From the NCBI GenBank assembly GCA_050247075.1, contig JBFWUW010000008.1, positions 66,976-130,975 on the forward strand: a stretch of DNA of 64,000 bases, written 5' to 3'. Positions 15,907 through 24,155 of this stretch are shown in pieces (the stretch's first letter is position 1; each line of letters starts with the position of its first letter). Position numbers and translations under genes: made by a program. Source of the DNA: JBFWUW01 sp050247075 (GTDB taxonomy: Bacteria; Planctomycetota; Planctomycetia; Pirellulales; JBFWUW01). The notes under the pieces were generated by a model that worked only from the letters and a program-made list of their open reading frames with translations, made no database searches and was not told where the DNA came from.

Positions 15907-16953
15907 CTATTTCTCCGGTACCGCTTTTCTCGCATCAAGCTGCTGCAACGCTTGCGCCAACTCTACCTCCACGGGGCCGAGTAGATTGTCAGTTTCGCGA
16001 AGTTTGGTAATCGCACGGCGCAGTGACGCCAGATCGGCCTCGCTATTCATGGTGGCCAATTGCCGGGCGGCACGCAGCCCATTGACCATGATCTGAACCT
16101 GCTTGAACTCTTGGGCTGATTTCTCTTCCTTCTCGGTGGCCTCTTTCAATGCTTGAGGGTCGATCATTTCTTCTAGCACGGGCAAACAGGCGGTATCGCC
16201 CCAGCGGGCCAGGCCGGTCGCCGCGTTGAAACGCACATCGGGCTCGGCCGAGACAACCATGCCGCGCAGCCGGGCCAACGCCTTTTCGTCCCCCACCACG
16301 CCCAACGCAAAGGCCACGGTCGACTGCATCCTTTGGTCGTCGTCGTGCGAAAGATCGACCAATCCGGCCGAGATAACGGCCAACGGTGCCGCGGCTTCCT
16401 CGGCCGGCATGATCGGCGGCTTGTCGCCCGTGGAATGCAGCTTCGACGCCAACAGGGCCAACGACTCCACCGCCGACAGCCGCACGGGTGTGGCTTCGGG
16501 CTTGTCGGCCTGGGCCGAGGCCGCTTGCAGCAGGGCAGGCAGTCCCTCTAAACGGTCGAATTCGCCCAGGGCCTTGCAGAGGAAGACCCTCAAATTGACG
16601 GCGTTGGCTTCCGTGTCCCCTTTGGCCAGTTCGTTTTGCAGCAGCGTCGTTAGCTCGCTGGAAATTCCCGGATCGCGGCGGAGTTCCGCTTTACGCCGCA
16701 GTTCGGTCGCCAGGTCGTGGGCGGCCTGCCAACTGGCCAGCCCTCCCTTGCGGATCTGGGCAATATGCTTTTGCGGGTCGGTCCCCATCTGGGCCAATTG
16801 ATTGAACAGCAGATAGACCCCCACGATGATGACCACGATCACCATCGGAACCACGAACAACTGCACGATAAAGCCCGCACTCGGCGGCTCAACCGGCGGC
16901 AAAGCATCGTCGGGCGACGCTGGTTTTGGCAGGTCATCAGCGGAGGCGGACAT
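15907..16953 (-). CDS. Membrane-anchored HEAT-repeat protein
   Basis: A 348-residue protein with a short Pro-rich cytoplasmic start, one membrane helix (about 28-50, FIVQLFVVPMVIVVIIVGVY) and a C-terminal alpha-helical solenoid. HEAT-type repeats are seen in QSTVAFALGVVGDEKALARL and DVRFNAATGLARWGDTACLP. The protein probably works as a scaffold at the membrane; a partner cannot be named. It is convergent with the unknown large gene and divergent from the ARPP-1-like gene. Confidence 0.7.
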   Translation of the reverse strand: MSASADDLPKPASPDDALPPVEPPSAGFIVQLFVVPMVIVVIIVGVYLLFNQLAQMGTDPQKHIAQIRKGGLASWQAAHDLATELRRKAELRRDPGISSELTTLLQNELAKGDTEANAVNLRVFLCKALGEFDRLEGLPALLQAASAQADKPEATPVRLSAVESLALLASKLHSTGDKPPIMPAEEAAAPLAVISAGLVDLSHDDDQRMQSTVAFALGVVGDEKALARLRGMVVSAEPDVRFNAATGLARWGDTACLPVLEEMIDPQALKEATEKEEKSAQEFKQVQIMVNGLRAARQLATMNSEADLASLRRAITKLRETDNLLGPVEVELAQALQQLDARKAVPEK

Positions 16954-17044
16954 GGCAGGCCCAGGCAGGCAGGTTCGTAAAATGCCAGTTTAGGCCCCTG
17001 TCGCGACATTGGCGAGGGTGGCGGCAATTCAAAATTAATGCCGG

Positions 17045-17071
17045 CAGATTGGACACGCCCTGTCCAATCTG
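17045..17071. other. Perfect 11-bp inverted repeat in a divergent promoter region
   Basis: CAGATTGGACA (17045-17055) and TGTCCAATCTG (17061-17071) are exact complements around CGCCC. It lies in the 273-base gap between the divergent HEAT and ARPP-1-like genes. No T-run follows on either strand. A regulator-binding site or a small dispersed palindrome would both fit. Confidence 0.45.
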
Positions 17072-17226
17072 GTTGGTAGAGTCGTCATGCCCATGAAACG
17101 GCTGAACCACGCCGCTTCTAGCTGGTCGTGGGCAGTCCTTCGACCAGTCAGGTCCACCAGCGAACCTTTCACCGCCTCAAACTGTCTTGATTGAATCACA
17201 TCTGTTCCTGCTCCAGGAGGCTGTTC

Positions 17227-18132
17227 ATGCCATTGACGCTGCCCCAACTTAGCGTGGGCGATCCCATGCAGTACGAGTCCCTGTCGGTCTTTCCGCTGTT
17301 CGCTCCAGCGGGCGGCGAGGTAGAGTACCAATTGTCCGACGAGGCCTTGGCTAGCGAATCGCTATTGGTTCAAGAAGTCACGGAAGGAGGCTCCGTCCCC
17401 AATTTGCTGGTCGAGAACAAGGGGGACTTGTTGGTGCTGTTTCTGGAGGGGGAGGAATTGGTGGGGGCCAAGCAAAACCGCGTACTCAACACGTCGGTGC
17501 TGGTCGCCCCCCATAGCTTGTTGAAGATTCCGGTGTCGTGCGTGGAACAAGGCCGCTGGCGCTACAAGTCCAAGTTTTTCGGTTCAAGCGGTTCGCATTC
17601 TCCTTCCAAGTTGCGGCGGGCCTTGAAAGCATCGGTCAGCCGCTCGGTGCGCGGCAAGAGCGGCCACGCCTCGGACCAGGGCGAGGTCTGGCGGCAGGTG
17701 GAAGGCCTGCATGCCGCGCACGGGGTGGAGTCGGAAACGACCGCAATGTCAGACGCCTTCGAGCAGCATCAGGCCCGTATTGCCGAGTTCCGCGAGCGCC
17801 TGCAATACTTGGCACCGGCCGTGGGCATGGCCGTGACCGTCGGCCCGCGTGTGGTCAGCATCGATGTGTTCGACAAGCCGGCAACGTGCCAAAAAGTCTG
17901 GAGCCGCCTGCTGTCGGGATTCGTCTTCGACGCCTTGGAGTCGCGGGAAAGCGGCCCGACAGTTGAGGCCGCCCAGGTTTCGCAACTGCTGCAAGCCGCG
18001 GGCAGCTTTCCCTGGGAGCCATCTCCAGCCGTGGGCGAAGGCCAGGAATACCGCGCGGAGTCAGTGGATGGAGAACATGCCTCGGCCCTCACCTTTCAAG
18101 GGACAGTCGTGCATGAAAGCCTGTTGGTGTAA
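17227..18132 (+). CDS. ARPP-1-like domain protein
   Basis: A 301-residue protein without signal or membrane segments. The blocks LFLEGEELVGAKQNRVLNTSVLVAP, PVSCVEQGRW and SKLRRALKASVSRSVR follow the pattern I associate with the ARPP-1 (DUF6569-type) domain, a protein of unknown biochemistry linked in the literature to NAD/ADP-ribose-related gene sets. No such partner is adjacent here. The ATG at 17227 is set by AGGAGG seven bases upstream. It ends just before a REP-like element. The family label is by memory and should be treated as provisional. Confidence 0.6.
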   Translation: MPLTLPQLSVGDPMQYESLSVFPLFAPAGGEVEYQLSDEALASESLLVQEVTEGGSVPNLLVENKGDLLVLFLEGEELVGAKQNRVLNTSVLVAPHSLLKIPVSCVEQGRWRYKSKFFGSSGSHSPSKLRRALKASVSRSVRGKSGHASDQGEVWRQVEGLHAAHGVESETTAMSDAFEQHQARIAEFRERLQYLAPAVGMAVTVGPRVVSIDVFDKPATCQKVWSRLLSGFVFDALESRESGPTVEAAQVSQLLQAAGSFPWEPSPAVGEGQEYRAESVDGEHASALTFQGTVVHESLLV

Positions 18133-18134
18133 GT

Positions 18135-18190
18135 CTGTAGGAGGCGATTCCATCGCCGATACGCCTGCAGGAGCCGTCTCCAACGGCGAT
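18135..18190 (+). repeat. REP-like dual hairpin, locus 2
   Basis: The first unit (18135-18160) is CTGTAGGAG, then GGCGAT-TCC-ATCGCC, then GAT. The second (18165-18190) is CTGCAGGAG, then GCCGTC-TCC-AACGGC, then GAT. The spacer is four bases. It sits between the ends of the convergent ARPP-1-like and AAA+ genes, where it could also fold in either mRNA 3' end. Confidence 0.85.
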
Positions 18191-18196
18191 AATCCA

Positions 18197-19930
18197 CTAC
18201 ATCACCGCGAAGTAATTCTCGGCGGCAAAGTCGAAATTCTCGCGGGTCATTTCGGGTGAAATGCTTTTGAACAGGCACAGATTGCGGATTTGCAACAACA
18301 GGTCGCGGGGCTGGCAACAGCGGAAGGGGCGATTGACCCGGCGGTAATGCATCTCGATCAGGTAGTCCAAGGCGTCGGCCTGAAACTCGATGCCGGTCTT
18401 AGGACACATGATCTGGAACAAGTCCCGGAACTCTTGCTCGCTAGGATCTTGCACGTCAATCTTGTACGGAATGCGGCGCAAGAAGGCATCGTCCACCAGG
18501 TCCTTGGGCTCCAAGTTGGTGGAAAATACGATTAACTGGTCAAACGGCACCTGGATCTTCTTGCCGTTGGGCAAGTTCAAAAAGTCGTAGCGTTTCTCCA
18601 GCGGCACGATCCAACGGTTGAGCAGTTCATCGGTGCGCATCCGTTGGCGGCCAAAGTCGTCGATCACCAGCGTGCCGCAATTGCTCTTCATTTGCAGTGG
18701 CGCTTCGCAAATGCCCGTGGAGGTATTGAGCGTGACCTCCAGATTATCCATGGTCAATTCGCCACCCACCACAATCGTGGGCCGGCGGATGCGGATCCAG
18801 CGCTTGTCGATCTTGCGCTGGTCTAGCAACCCGGCGTGCGCCTCCAGCGGAGCCTCTTCATGCACGCTGGGGTCGAACAAGCGGATGATTTGGCCATCGA
18901 CTTCGACCGCCCGCGGAATCCAGACGGCGTCGCCAAAGGCTTTGGTGATCCGCTCGGCGATGCTGGTCTTGCCATTGCCCGGCGCGCCGTACAAGAACAT
19001 GCCGCGGCCAGAGTTGATGGCCGGGCCCAAGCGGTTAAGCATGTGCTTGTTGATCAGCAAGTCGTCGAACGCCGCCCGCAAACAGTCCTCGGTGGGATGC
19101 TGGTCACACAACGACTGCGCTTTGACGGAACCGATGTAATCATTCAGACAGACCGGCGAGGAGCCAAAGTACGAACACTCCTCGGTGAACCGGCGGCCGC
19201 GCTCGCGCCCCGTATCGGTCAATTGATAGTAGTAGTCGCTCATCGGCGCGGTGCCGGAGTAGACCACTAGCTGGTCGGTTTTCATCTGCCGCAGCAGGTC
19301 GTCGATCATCTTGAACGACAGCTTGACCTGCTCGGCGATATCGCGGCCCGACTGGCTACCCTTGACCAACATGTAACGCAGGACAATTGCTTCGACCTGC
19401 GAGGCCGTCACTTTGGCTTCGGAGAATGTCTGCGGTTCCACCGGCAAGAAGCCGAGATGGATCGGTTCCTCGGGAGGACGCGCCAAGACAGACGTGGCGT
19501 TGCCCGGCTGCGGTTCGGAAACCAGCGGGGCCGGCGCGGGACGGGCGGGCGACGAGGCGGGCACGGCGTTATCGGTGGAAGTCAAATTGCCGATCCGCTT
19601 CATCAGTTGTTCCAGCCGGCTTTCGGGCGTGGAGTTGGCGGAAGCCGGCGCGGCTCCGGCCTGGGCCGCGGGCGTGGCCGAAGCCAGCGGGGCGGCTGCC
19701 GGCTGTGGCGGACGCGGCGCGGTTGCTGATGGCACCGGTACCGTAAACTGGCCGGGCCGGGCTACTGCTGGCCCCTTGCCCTGGGGCTCTGCGGGTGGCG
19801 GCGTTACGCGGATGGGCTGTGGCACATGCTGCGGCTGCCGGGCCGCGATATCGGCCCAGGTCTTGGCAGCCTCGCCCGGTGTTCGGCCAGCCAATTTGGC
19901 CAGCAAGTTGTCCTGAGTTTCGTCGGGCAT
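18197..19930 (-). CDS. AAA+ ATPase with N-terminal disordered and winged-helix-like regions
   Basis: A 577-residue protein. The first 130 or so residues are Ala/Pro/Gln-rich linker. Residues about 170-240 (AIVLRYMLVKGSQSGRDIAEQVKLSFKM) resemble a winged helix. The AAA+ core has Walker A GAPGNGKTS (about 313-321), Walker B LVIDDFG (about 420) and a sensor-1-like VFSTNLEPKDL. MoxR- or chaperone-like roles are plausible but no client is encoded next to it. The ATG at 19930 is preferred; in-frame sequence further upstream runs into REP-like repeats. Confidence 0.72.
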   Translation of the reverse strand: MPDETQDNLLAKLAGRTPGEAAKTWADIAARQPQHVPQPIRVTPPPAEPQGKGPAVARPGQFTVPVPSATAPRPPQPAAAPLASATPAAQAGAAPASANSTPESRLEQLMKRIGNLTSTDNAVPASSPARPAPAPLVSEPQPGNATSVLARPPEEPIHLGFLPVEPQTFSEAKVTASQVEAIVLRYMLVKGSQSGRDIAEQVKLSFKMIDDLLRQMKTDQLVVYSGTAPMSDYYYQLTDTGRERGRRFTEECSYFGSSPVCLNDYIGSVKAQSLCDQHPTEDCLRAAFDDLLINKHMLNRLGPAINSGRGMFLYGAPGNGKTSIAERITKAFGDAVWIPRAVEVDGQIIRLFDPSVHEEAPLEAHAGLLDQRKIDKRWIRIRRPTIVVGGELTMDNLEVTLNTSTGICEAPLQMKSNCGTLVIDDFGRQRMRTDELLNRWIVPLEKRYDFLNLPNGKKIQVPFDQLIVFSTNLEPKDLVDDAFLRRIPYKIDVQDPSEQEFRDLFQIMCPKTGIEFQADALDYLIEMHYRRVNRPFRCCQPRDLLLQIRNLCLFKSISPEMTRENFDFAAENYFAVM

Positions 19931-20093
19931 GGTCGGCGGAATGTGTTGAAGGACAAGTAGATCGGGCCGCTGCCGGCTTGGCCGCCAAAGCGAACCGCAT
20001 CGCGCGGCGGCCCAATCCGGGTATGGGCATAGCAACTCTACGTTTGCATTGGCGGGGGTCAAATCCATTGTCCGTGGCAGTTGATTCCATCTG

Positions 20094-20171
20094 CTGTAGG
20101 AGGCGATTCGATCTGCTGTAGGAGGCGATTCCATCGCCGATCACCCCTGTAGGAGCCGTCTCCGACGGCGA
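20094..20171 (+). repeat. REP-like triple hairpin, locus 3
   Basis: A truncated first-type unit (20094-20112) is followed by a full first-type unit (20116-20141) and a second-type unit (20147-20171; stem GCCGTC-TCC-GACGGC). A 22-bp tandem slip, CTGCTGTAGGAGGCGATTC, explains the extra copy. The locus lies upstream of the AAA+ gene, on the edge of the 677-base region before fabH. Confidence 0.85.
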
Positions 20172-20238
20172 ATATCCGCCAGGCATGGCCATGCGCAATA
20201 CGGATTGCCGCGCAAAGTACTTTTCGCGGCAACTTCGG

Positions 20239-20371
20239 TTGAAGCGCAAGGACGGAACTGTCCGATACTACTAGTACAACGCTGCCGGGAGGGCGGGACG
20301 GTTTTGGTCCCGTTTCAGGATAGAGATCATGGCACCCCGACGGAACGAGGTGCCATGATCTTTTATTTTTT
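20239..20371 (+). ncRNA. Candidate small RNA or fabH leader
   Basis: A possible promoter (TTGAAG 20239-20244, GATACT 20264-20269, 19-base spacing, weak) is followed by a hairpin (CGGGAC 20294-20299 with GTCCCG 20307-20312) and then a strong intrinsic terminator. No plus-strand gene lies upstream, so something must be transcribed into this terminator. A 90-130 nt small RNA or an attenuated leader of fabH, 237 bases downstream, are the two readings. It does not match an RNA family I recognise. Confidence 0.4.
20325..20371 (+). terminator. Strong orphan intrinsic terminator
   Basis: GATCATGGCACC (20325-20336) pairs perfectly with GGTGCCATGATC (20349-20360), with a 12-base loop, followed by TTTTATTTTTT. 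A 12-bp stem and 10 T in 11 bases make this one of the clearest terminators in the window. It points along the plus strand, although the preceding protein gene is on the minus strand. Confidence 0.8.
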
Positions 20372-20607
20372 GTCCGTTGCTCTTCTCCCACGGTTCCACG
20401 CTGGAACCAGCCCTCCCCGTGTCCAAGAATCGCTTTGCCGTGATTTTCCGATTGCGCAGTCTGCAACGACCGGGACGGCAAATCAATCTAGTCAATCTTT
20501 GCCGGCGGCGGTAAAATTTTCCGGTCAGGCGGCGAAGTCTGGCGTCATGCGCGGCGGACAAGGTTGTCCCTTCGTTTTGCAAGGCCGCAAGAAGCCATAG
20601 GTGTCGG

Positions 20608-21597
20608 ATGTCTAACCAACCGCGGGCTGCCATCGCCGGTACGGGCAGTTATCTGCCCGACCGCGTGTTGACCAATGCCGACCTGGAAAAGATGGTCGCC
20701 ACCAGCAACGATTGGATCATCGAGCGCACTGGAATCCGCGAGCGGCGGATCGCTAGCCCCCAAGAGACCACGGCCAGCATGGCGGTAATCGCCGCGCGGA
20801 AGGCGTTGCAAGACGCCAACATGCAGGCCGCCGATCTCGATCTGATCATCGTTTGCACGGTCACGCCCGACTATGTTTTTCCGGCGACGGCCTGCCTTCT
20901 GCAAGCGGAGTTGGGTGCCGCCCGGGCAGCGGCCTTTGACTTGGAAGCGGCTTGCAGCGGTTTTCTGTATGGTTTGCATACTGCCCGCGCCATGATCTTG
21001 TCGGGCTTGCATCGGAATGTGCTTGTCGTGGGTGCCGAAACGCTGTCGCGCGTGATTGACTACACCGACCGGGGGAGTTGCATCCTGTTCGGCGATGGGG
21101 CGGGTGCCGCCGTGCTCAGCCGATCGGCCAGCGGGGCGGGCGTGCTGTTTTCCAAGATCGCCAGCGATGGCAGCCAGGCCGACATTCTGCAAATCCCCGC
21201 CGGCGGCTCAAAGCTGCCCCCATCGCAACAGACCATTGCCGCCGGGCAGCACTTCATGCGGATCGAAGGCCGCCGCGTGTTCAAGTTTGCCACCAACGCC
21301 TTTGTCGATTTATGCCAAGAGGCGTTGCAGGCCTGCGAACTTCAATCGTCCGACATAGCCCTGGTGGTGCCGCATCAGGTGAATGAACGGATTATCGAAG
21401 CCGCCATGAAACGGCTCGATTTTCCCTGGGAAAAAATCTTCGTCAACATCGACCGCTACGGCAATACCGCGGCCGCCAGCGTACCCATCGCCCTGGACGA
21501 GGCCCGCCGCCAAGGCCGCCTGCGGCCGGGTGATTTGGCGATCATGCTGGCCTTTGGCGCCGGGCTGGGTTGGAGCTCGGCCGTGGTCCGCATGTAG
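20608..21597 (+). CDS. fabH: 3-oxoacyl-ACP synthase III
   Basis: This enzyme starts fatty acid synthesis by condensing an acyl-CoA primer with malonyl-ACP. The 329-residue protein has the thiolase-fold catalytic triad: C116 in EAACSGFL, H256 in VPHQVNERI and N286 in YGNTAAAS. The early GTGSYLPDRVLTNADLEKMV and the terminal GAGLGWSSAVVRM are typical. The length is normal for FabH. It stands alone, with no other fab gene in the window. The long leader contains a terminator, which may allow premature termination. Confidence 0.93.
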   Translation: MSNQPRAAIAGTGSYLPDRVLTNADLEKMVATSNDWIIERTGIRERRIASPQETTASMAVIAARKALQDANMQAADLDLIIVCTVTPDYVFPATACLLQAELGAARAAAFDLEAACSGFLYGLHTARAMILSGLHRNVLVVGAETLSRVIDYTDRGSCILFGDGAGAAVLSRSASGAGVLFSKIASDGSQADILQIPAGGSKLPPSQQTIAAGQHFMRIEGRRVFKFATNAFVDLCQEALQACELQSSDIALVVPHQVNERIIEAAMKRLDFPWEKIFVNIDRYGNTAAASVPIALDEARRQGRLRPGDLAIMLAFGAGLGWSSAVVRM

Positions 21598-21832
21598 AAG
21601 TCGTTTCCACCATCCCTATCTGCCGCAGGGGAGAGAGTGGGCGGATGTTGGGGGCCTCCTGTTCCAAAATTGCCGTGTTTTGGGGGGTTGTGGTGCGGGT
21701 AAACGTGTCCGCAAAGCTCCTGCTTTGCCGGCTTGATGTGTGTGTTGCTTGCCACTTGCAGTGCGGTTGCCCGGCATGGGCCATCGAAACAGACCCAAGC
21801 CAACATGGCGGGAGCCACGTGGCTACGTAATC

Positions 21833-21854
21833 GCACCACTTCACGGAGTGGTGC
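21833..21854. repeat. Perfect palindrome GCACCACT/AGTGGTGC
   Basis: Eight-base arms at 21833-21840 and 21847-21854 surround TCACGG. No T-run follows. It is isolated in the gene-poor stretch after fabH, and probably a small dispersed palindromic repeat. Confidence 0.45.
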
Positions 21855-21960
21855 AGGTAGCAAGACGGCATATCTCCCACAAATCAAGGGGTTTTTCGTT
21901 GGGGCGGCCGCGTTACCTGTTCCAACAACGGGGGTGTGGTGCGGGTTGCGACTGACCCGA

Positions 21961-21986
21961 ATCGCCGTCGGAGACTGCTCCTACAG
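21961..21986 (-). repeat. REP-like single unit, locus 4
   Basis: On the minus strand this reads CTGTAGGAG then GCAGTC-TCC-GACGGC then GAT. It is a second-type unit with one mismatch in the stem, without a first-type partner. It marks the left edge of the possible gene remnant. Confidence 0.75.
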
Positions 21987-22265
21987 CGGCGCGCACCGCC
22001 AGCGCCCCGCGTACCGACCGCGTTTCAAAAATATGGCCAGGCCCCGTGGCACGTACCGGTCGGCGGAGGGGGCGACGAGGAAGACGCCGCACCCAATTGG
22101 GCCAACCAGCCGGCAACGGAAGCCGTAATTAAGGACTCGCCCGCCACGGCCATGCTGTTCGAGCAAGCGGCGGACGACGATGCTTGGGCGGTTCAGGGGC
22201 TTCACGCCCGTTGGACGTGCGAAAGCCACGTCGACGCGCAAAGCCGGACGCTGGTGATTGTATAA
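21987..22265 (+). pseudogene. Possible 3' gene remnant
   Basis: The plus-strand frame here ends with a protein-like stretch (PAPWHVPVGG-like, then ATAMLFEQAADDDAWAVQGL and HARWTCESHV) of about 90 residues. It has no credible start: the frame opens inside the REP-like unit. It reads like the C-terminus of a lost gene, but chance coding in GC-rich DNA cannot be excluded. Confidence 0.25.
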
Positions 22266-22545
22266 GATATGCATGTTTTGTAAACTATTAAAATGATTAT
22301 TTAGAGGTCTATTGCGTACGCTTACTCAAGGGCTAGCCGGTCGGCGGAAGTGGGCTAGCCCGGCGCCTATGCGCCCTCCAGAACACTCGTCGCACCCATC
22401 AATTACCGCTTATGACACCCTGCCGAGCGAACAGCACCGGCTCCACGGTGGCCCAAGCCTCCGCCGTGGTGGAGTTCATGCGGCAGATTTCGTAACATGC
22501 CTTTGAGCAATATGTTAGGTCGTCAACCCAACCGCGATGGTCCCA

Positions 22546-22657
22546 CGCTCGAACTATGGCTGTCCCCGGTTGCCGTCCCCCGGTTGCCGTCTACGCTCAA
22601 ACTATGGGTGTCCCCCTGGCTCTCCTGGCTCTTTATGGGTGTCCCCCTGGCTCTTTG
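22546..22657 (+). repeat. Imperfect tandem repeats before the Imm39-like gene
   Basis: ACGCTCGAACTATGGCTGTC and TACGCTCAAACTATGGGTGT are two versions of one unit. Between them CCCCGGTTGCCGTC is doubled, and after them TATGGGTGTCCCCCTGGCTC occurs again. The array ends about 18 bases before the start of the Imm39-like gene. Its role is unknown. Confidence 0.6.
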
Positions 22658-22674
22658 AAAGGACGAGGCGGTTC

Positions 22675-23088
22675 ATGAGACCCGATATCTGTGTGGTCCT
22701 AGGTGGTGTGGGATTGATCAGAGGCAGCATTCGGAATGCCGGTCCATCAATGGTGGAGATTTCACAAGAACTTAACCCATATTTGGTTAAGGACAGATTC
22801 TTGGCTGATGCACCGTTTGATCTTCTAAATGGTATCGTCCGATACGGAACAAAATTCGATCCCCATGTTGAAGTAGGACCAATCGACAAACGAAACAACG
22901 AATTGACATTTGCGATGGAAGTCGAGTTGGCACCGCTAAAGCGTGCATCGAAGGAAGAGGTAAAAGCTGAATTCCTGAAGGCTCTTCTTCCGGCCTTGTT
23001 CGCAATCTCACTCGCGTACGAATTGCCGGTTAGCGGTCTGACAGAATTCGCGGAGTCAAAGGGCTTTTTGATTTCAAAAGTAACCTAA
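22675..23088 (+). CDS. Imm39-like orphan immunity protein
   Basis: A 137-residue soluble protein. The blocks RGSIRNAGPSMVEISQELNP, APFDLLNGIVRYG, and LPALFAISLAYELP near the end resemble the Imm39 family of polymorphic-toxin immunity proteins as I remember it. No toxin gene is visible beside it. Base composition is clearly more AT-rich than its neighbours (many AAA, GAA, AAT codons), which suggests recent acquisition. The ATG at 22675 has GAGG nine bases upstream. The family call is tentative; the gene itself is well supported by composition and codon pattern. Confidence 0.5.
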   Translation: MRPDICVVLGGVGLIRGSIRNAGPSMVEISQELNPYLVKDRFLADAPFDLLNGIVRYGTKFDPHVEVGPIDKRNNELTFAMEVELAPLKRASKEEVKAEFLKALLPALFAISLAYELPVSGLTEFAESKGFLISKVT

Positions 23089-23453
23089 GGTGCTGGAGCA
23101 ATCGGGACAGCCATCCCTTGTAGGCTTTCACAGGAAAATCACTGGGCGGCCTGGTGACACCGAAAGCGCCTGCGGAGCAACGGTGGCCGGAGCTACGGAG
23201 ACCGACATCATTCGGCCGCTGCGGCAAGAAAAACGTTGTTTTTGCTTGACTGTGCATGATACGCATTCCTGCGGCTGGTGACAGGAGATTGAATCATGGC
23301 TCGATTGGCGCGCCGATTTGGTGAACCCGGCGGAAATGGCCCCGTTTGATTGTATTAACCGGTGTGGCCGCCGCTGCTTTTTCTGCGGCGATGCCCCCGT
23401 GTCGCGCCGCGATCATGAGCATCGCCAACGCGCGTCTGCGTTAGAAACGCCAC
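23089..23453. other. Intergenic region with a possible gene relic
   Basis: The 365 bases between the Imm39-like gene and the rsmG stop hold no intact gene. One relic is suggested: AGGAG precedes an ATG at 23296 (MARLARRFGEPGGNG, stop after 17 codons). In another frame about 50 bases on is a signal-peptide-like stretch, RRKWPRLIVLTGVAAAAFSA, ending at a TAG just before rsmG. A frameshifted small secreted protein would explain both. Confidence 0.3.
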
Positions 23454-24137
23454 TTACGACGCGGACTCCTCGCGCGGCTTGATCTCCAGAACCACGCTGG
23501 GGTGGTCCGCGCCGGGCTGGCGGTATTCGTCCAGCTTGCGCAATTGCAAATCTTGAAACAGGCCCAGGCGGCGGGCTTCACGGCGTTCCTCGACCCAGGC
23601 CGGGCCTTTCACCACCAGCATGCGGCGGAACGAGGTCCAATGCGGGGCGACCCAGTTCAGCAGCTTGGGCAGCGCGGCCACCGCCCGCGTGACGATGGTG
23701 TCGTGCAGGCCCTCCTCCAACAAGTCTTGCCCCGGCGCGCTGTGAACGTCCAGATCGAGGCCCAATGTATCGACGATTTCCGCCACCACGCGGGCCTTCT
23801 TGCCGACGGAATCGCACAGCGAAACGGAAATGTCGGGCCGGACAATGGCCAACACGATCCCCGGCACGCCCCCGCCGGTGCCAAAGTCCAAAATGTCTTC
23901 CTCCGCGTCCAACTGGCGACTGATCGCCAGCGAGTCGATGACATCGCGGGCCACGAACCTGTCAAACGTCGTATGCCGCGTGAGATTGATTTTCTCGTTC
24001 CACTCCCAGAGCAACTGGCAGTAGCGGTTGAGCAAACCGACTTGCGATGGCGGCAACGAAATAGCGTGCCGCGACAGGGCCTCCGCCAGTGACCGCGAGG
24101 GCTGGCCTTCCGGTGGCGGGTTTTCTTCAGGCATCAT
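23454..24137 (-). CDS. rsmG: 16S rRNA (guanine-527-N7)-methyltransferase
   Basis: RsmG uses SAM to methylate G527 of 16S rRNA. The 227-residue protein contains LLWEWNEKINLTRHT, the SAM-binding DILDFGTGGGVPGIVLAI motif and TRAVAALPKLLNWV, all characteristic. The ATG at 24137 (or 24134) is preferred over 24209, because the upstream part of the longer frame is a REP-like sequence and unlike the family. It is not next to mnmG, its common partner elsewhere. Confidence 0.9.
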   Translation of the reverse strand: MMPEENPPPEGQPSRSLAEALSRHAISLPPSQVGLLNRYCQLLWEWNEKINLTRHTTFDRFVARDVIDSLAISRQLDAEEDILDFGTGGGVPGIVLAIVRPDISVSLCDSVGKKARVVAEIVDTLGLDLDVHSAPGQDLLEEGLHDTIVTRAVAALPKLLNWVAPHWTSFRRMLVVKGPAWVEERREARRLGLFQDLQLRKLDEYRQPGADHPSVVLEIKPREESAS

Positions 24138-24155
24138 CAAATTCGGTCGGATCCC

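Larger units (their letters stand above)
21598..22674. other. Gene-poor, repeat-rich region
   Basis: About 1.08 kb between fabH and the Imm39-like gene without a convincing intact gene. It contains two GTGTGGTGCGGG-like repeats (near 21692 and 21940), a palindrome at 21833-21854, a single REP-like unit at 21961-21986, a possible gene remnant at 21987-22265, a GGCTAGCC-rich hairpin near 22331-22362 and tandem repeats at 22546-22657. The mixture suggests a sink for insertions and decay. Confidence 0.6.

Noticed and set aside
22490..22531. An integron attC-like site (GTTAGGT with AACAT/ATGTT arms)
   Set aside because: No matching RYYYAAC core lies at a suitable distance upstream, and no integrase or cassette array is present.
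23336..23482. A 48-residue Cys-rich frame (CINRCGRRCFFCGD)
   Set aside because: It overlaps the rsmG 3' end in antisense, has poor start signals, and a signal-peptide frame in the same DNA is a better explanation.
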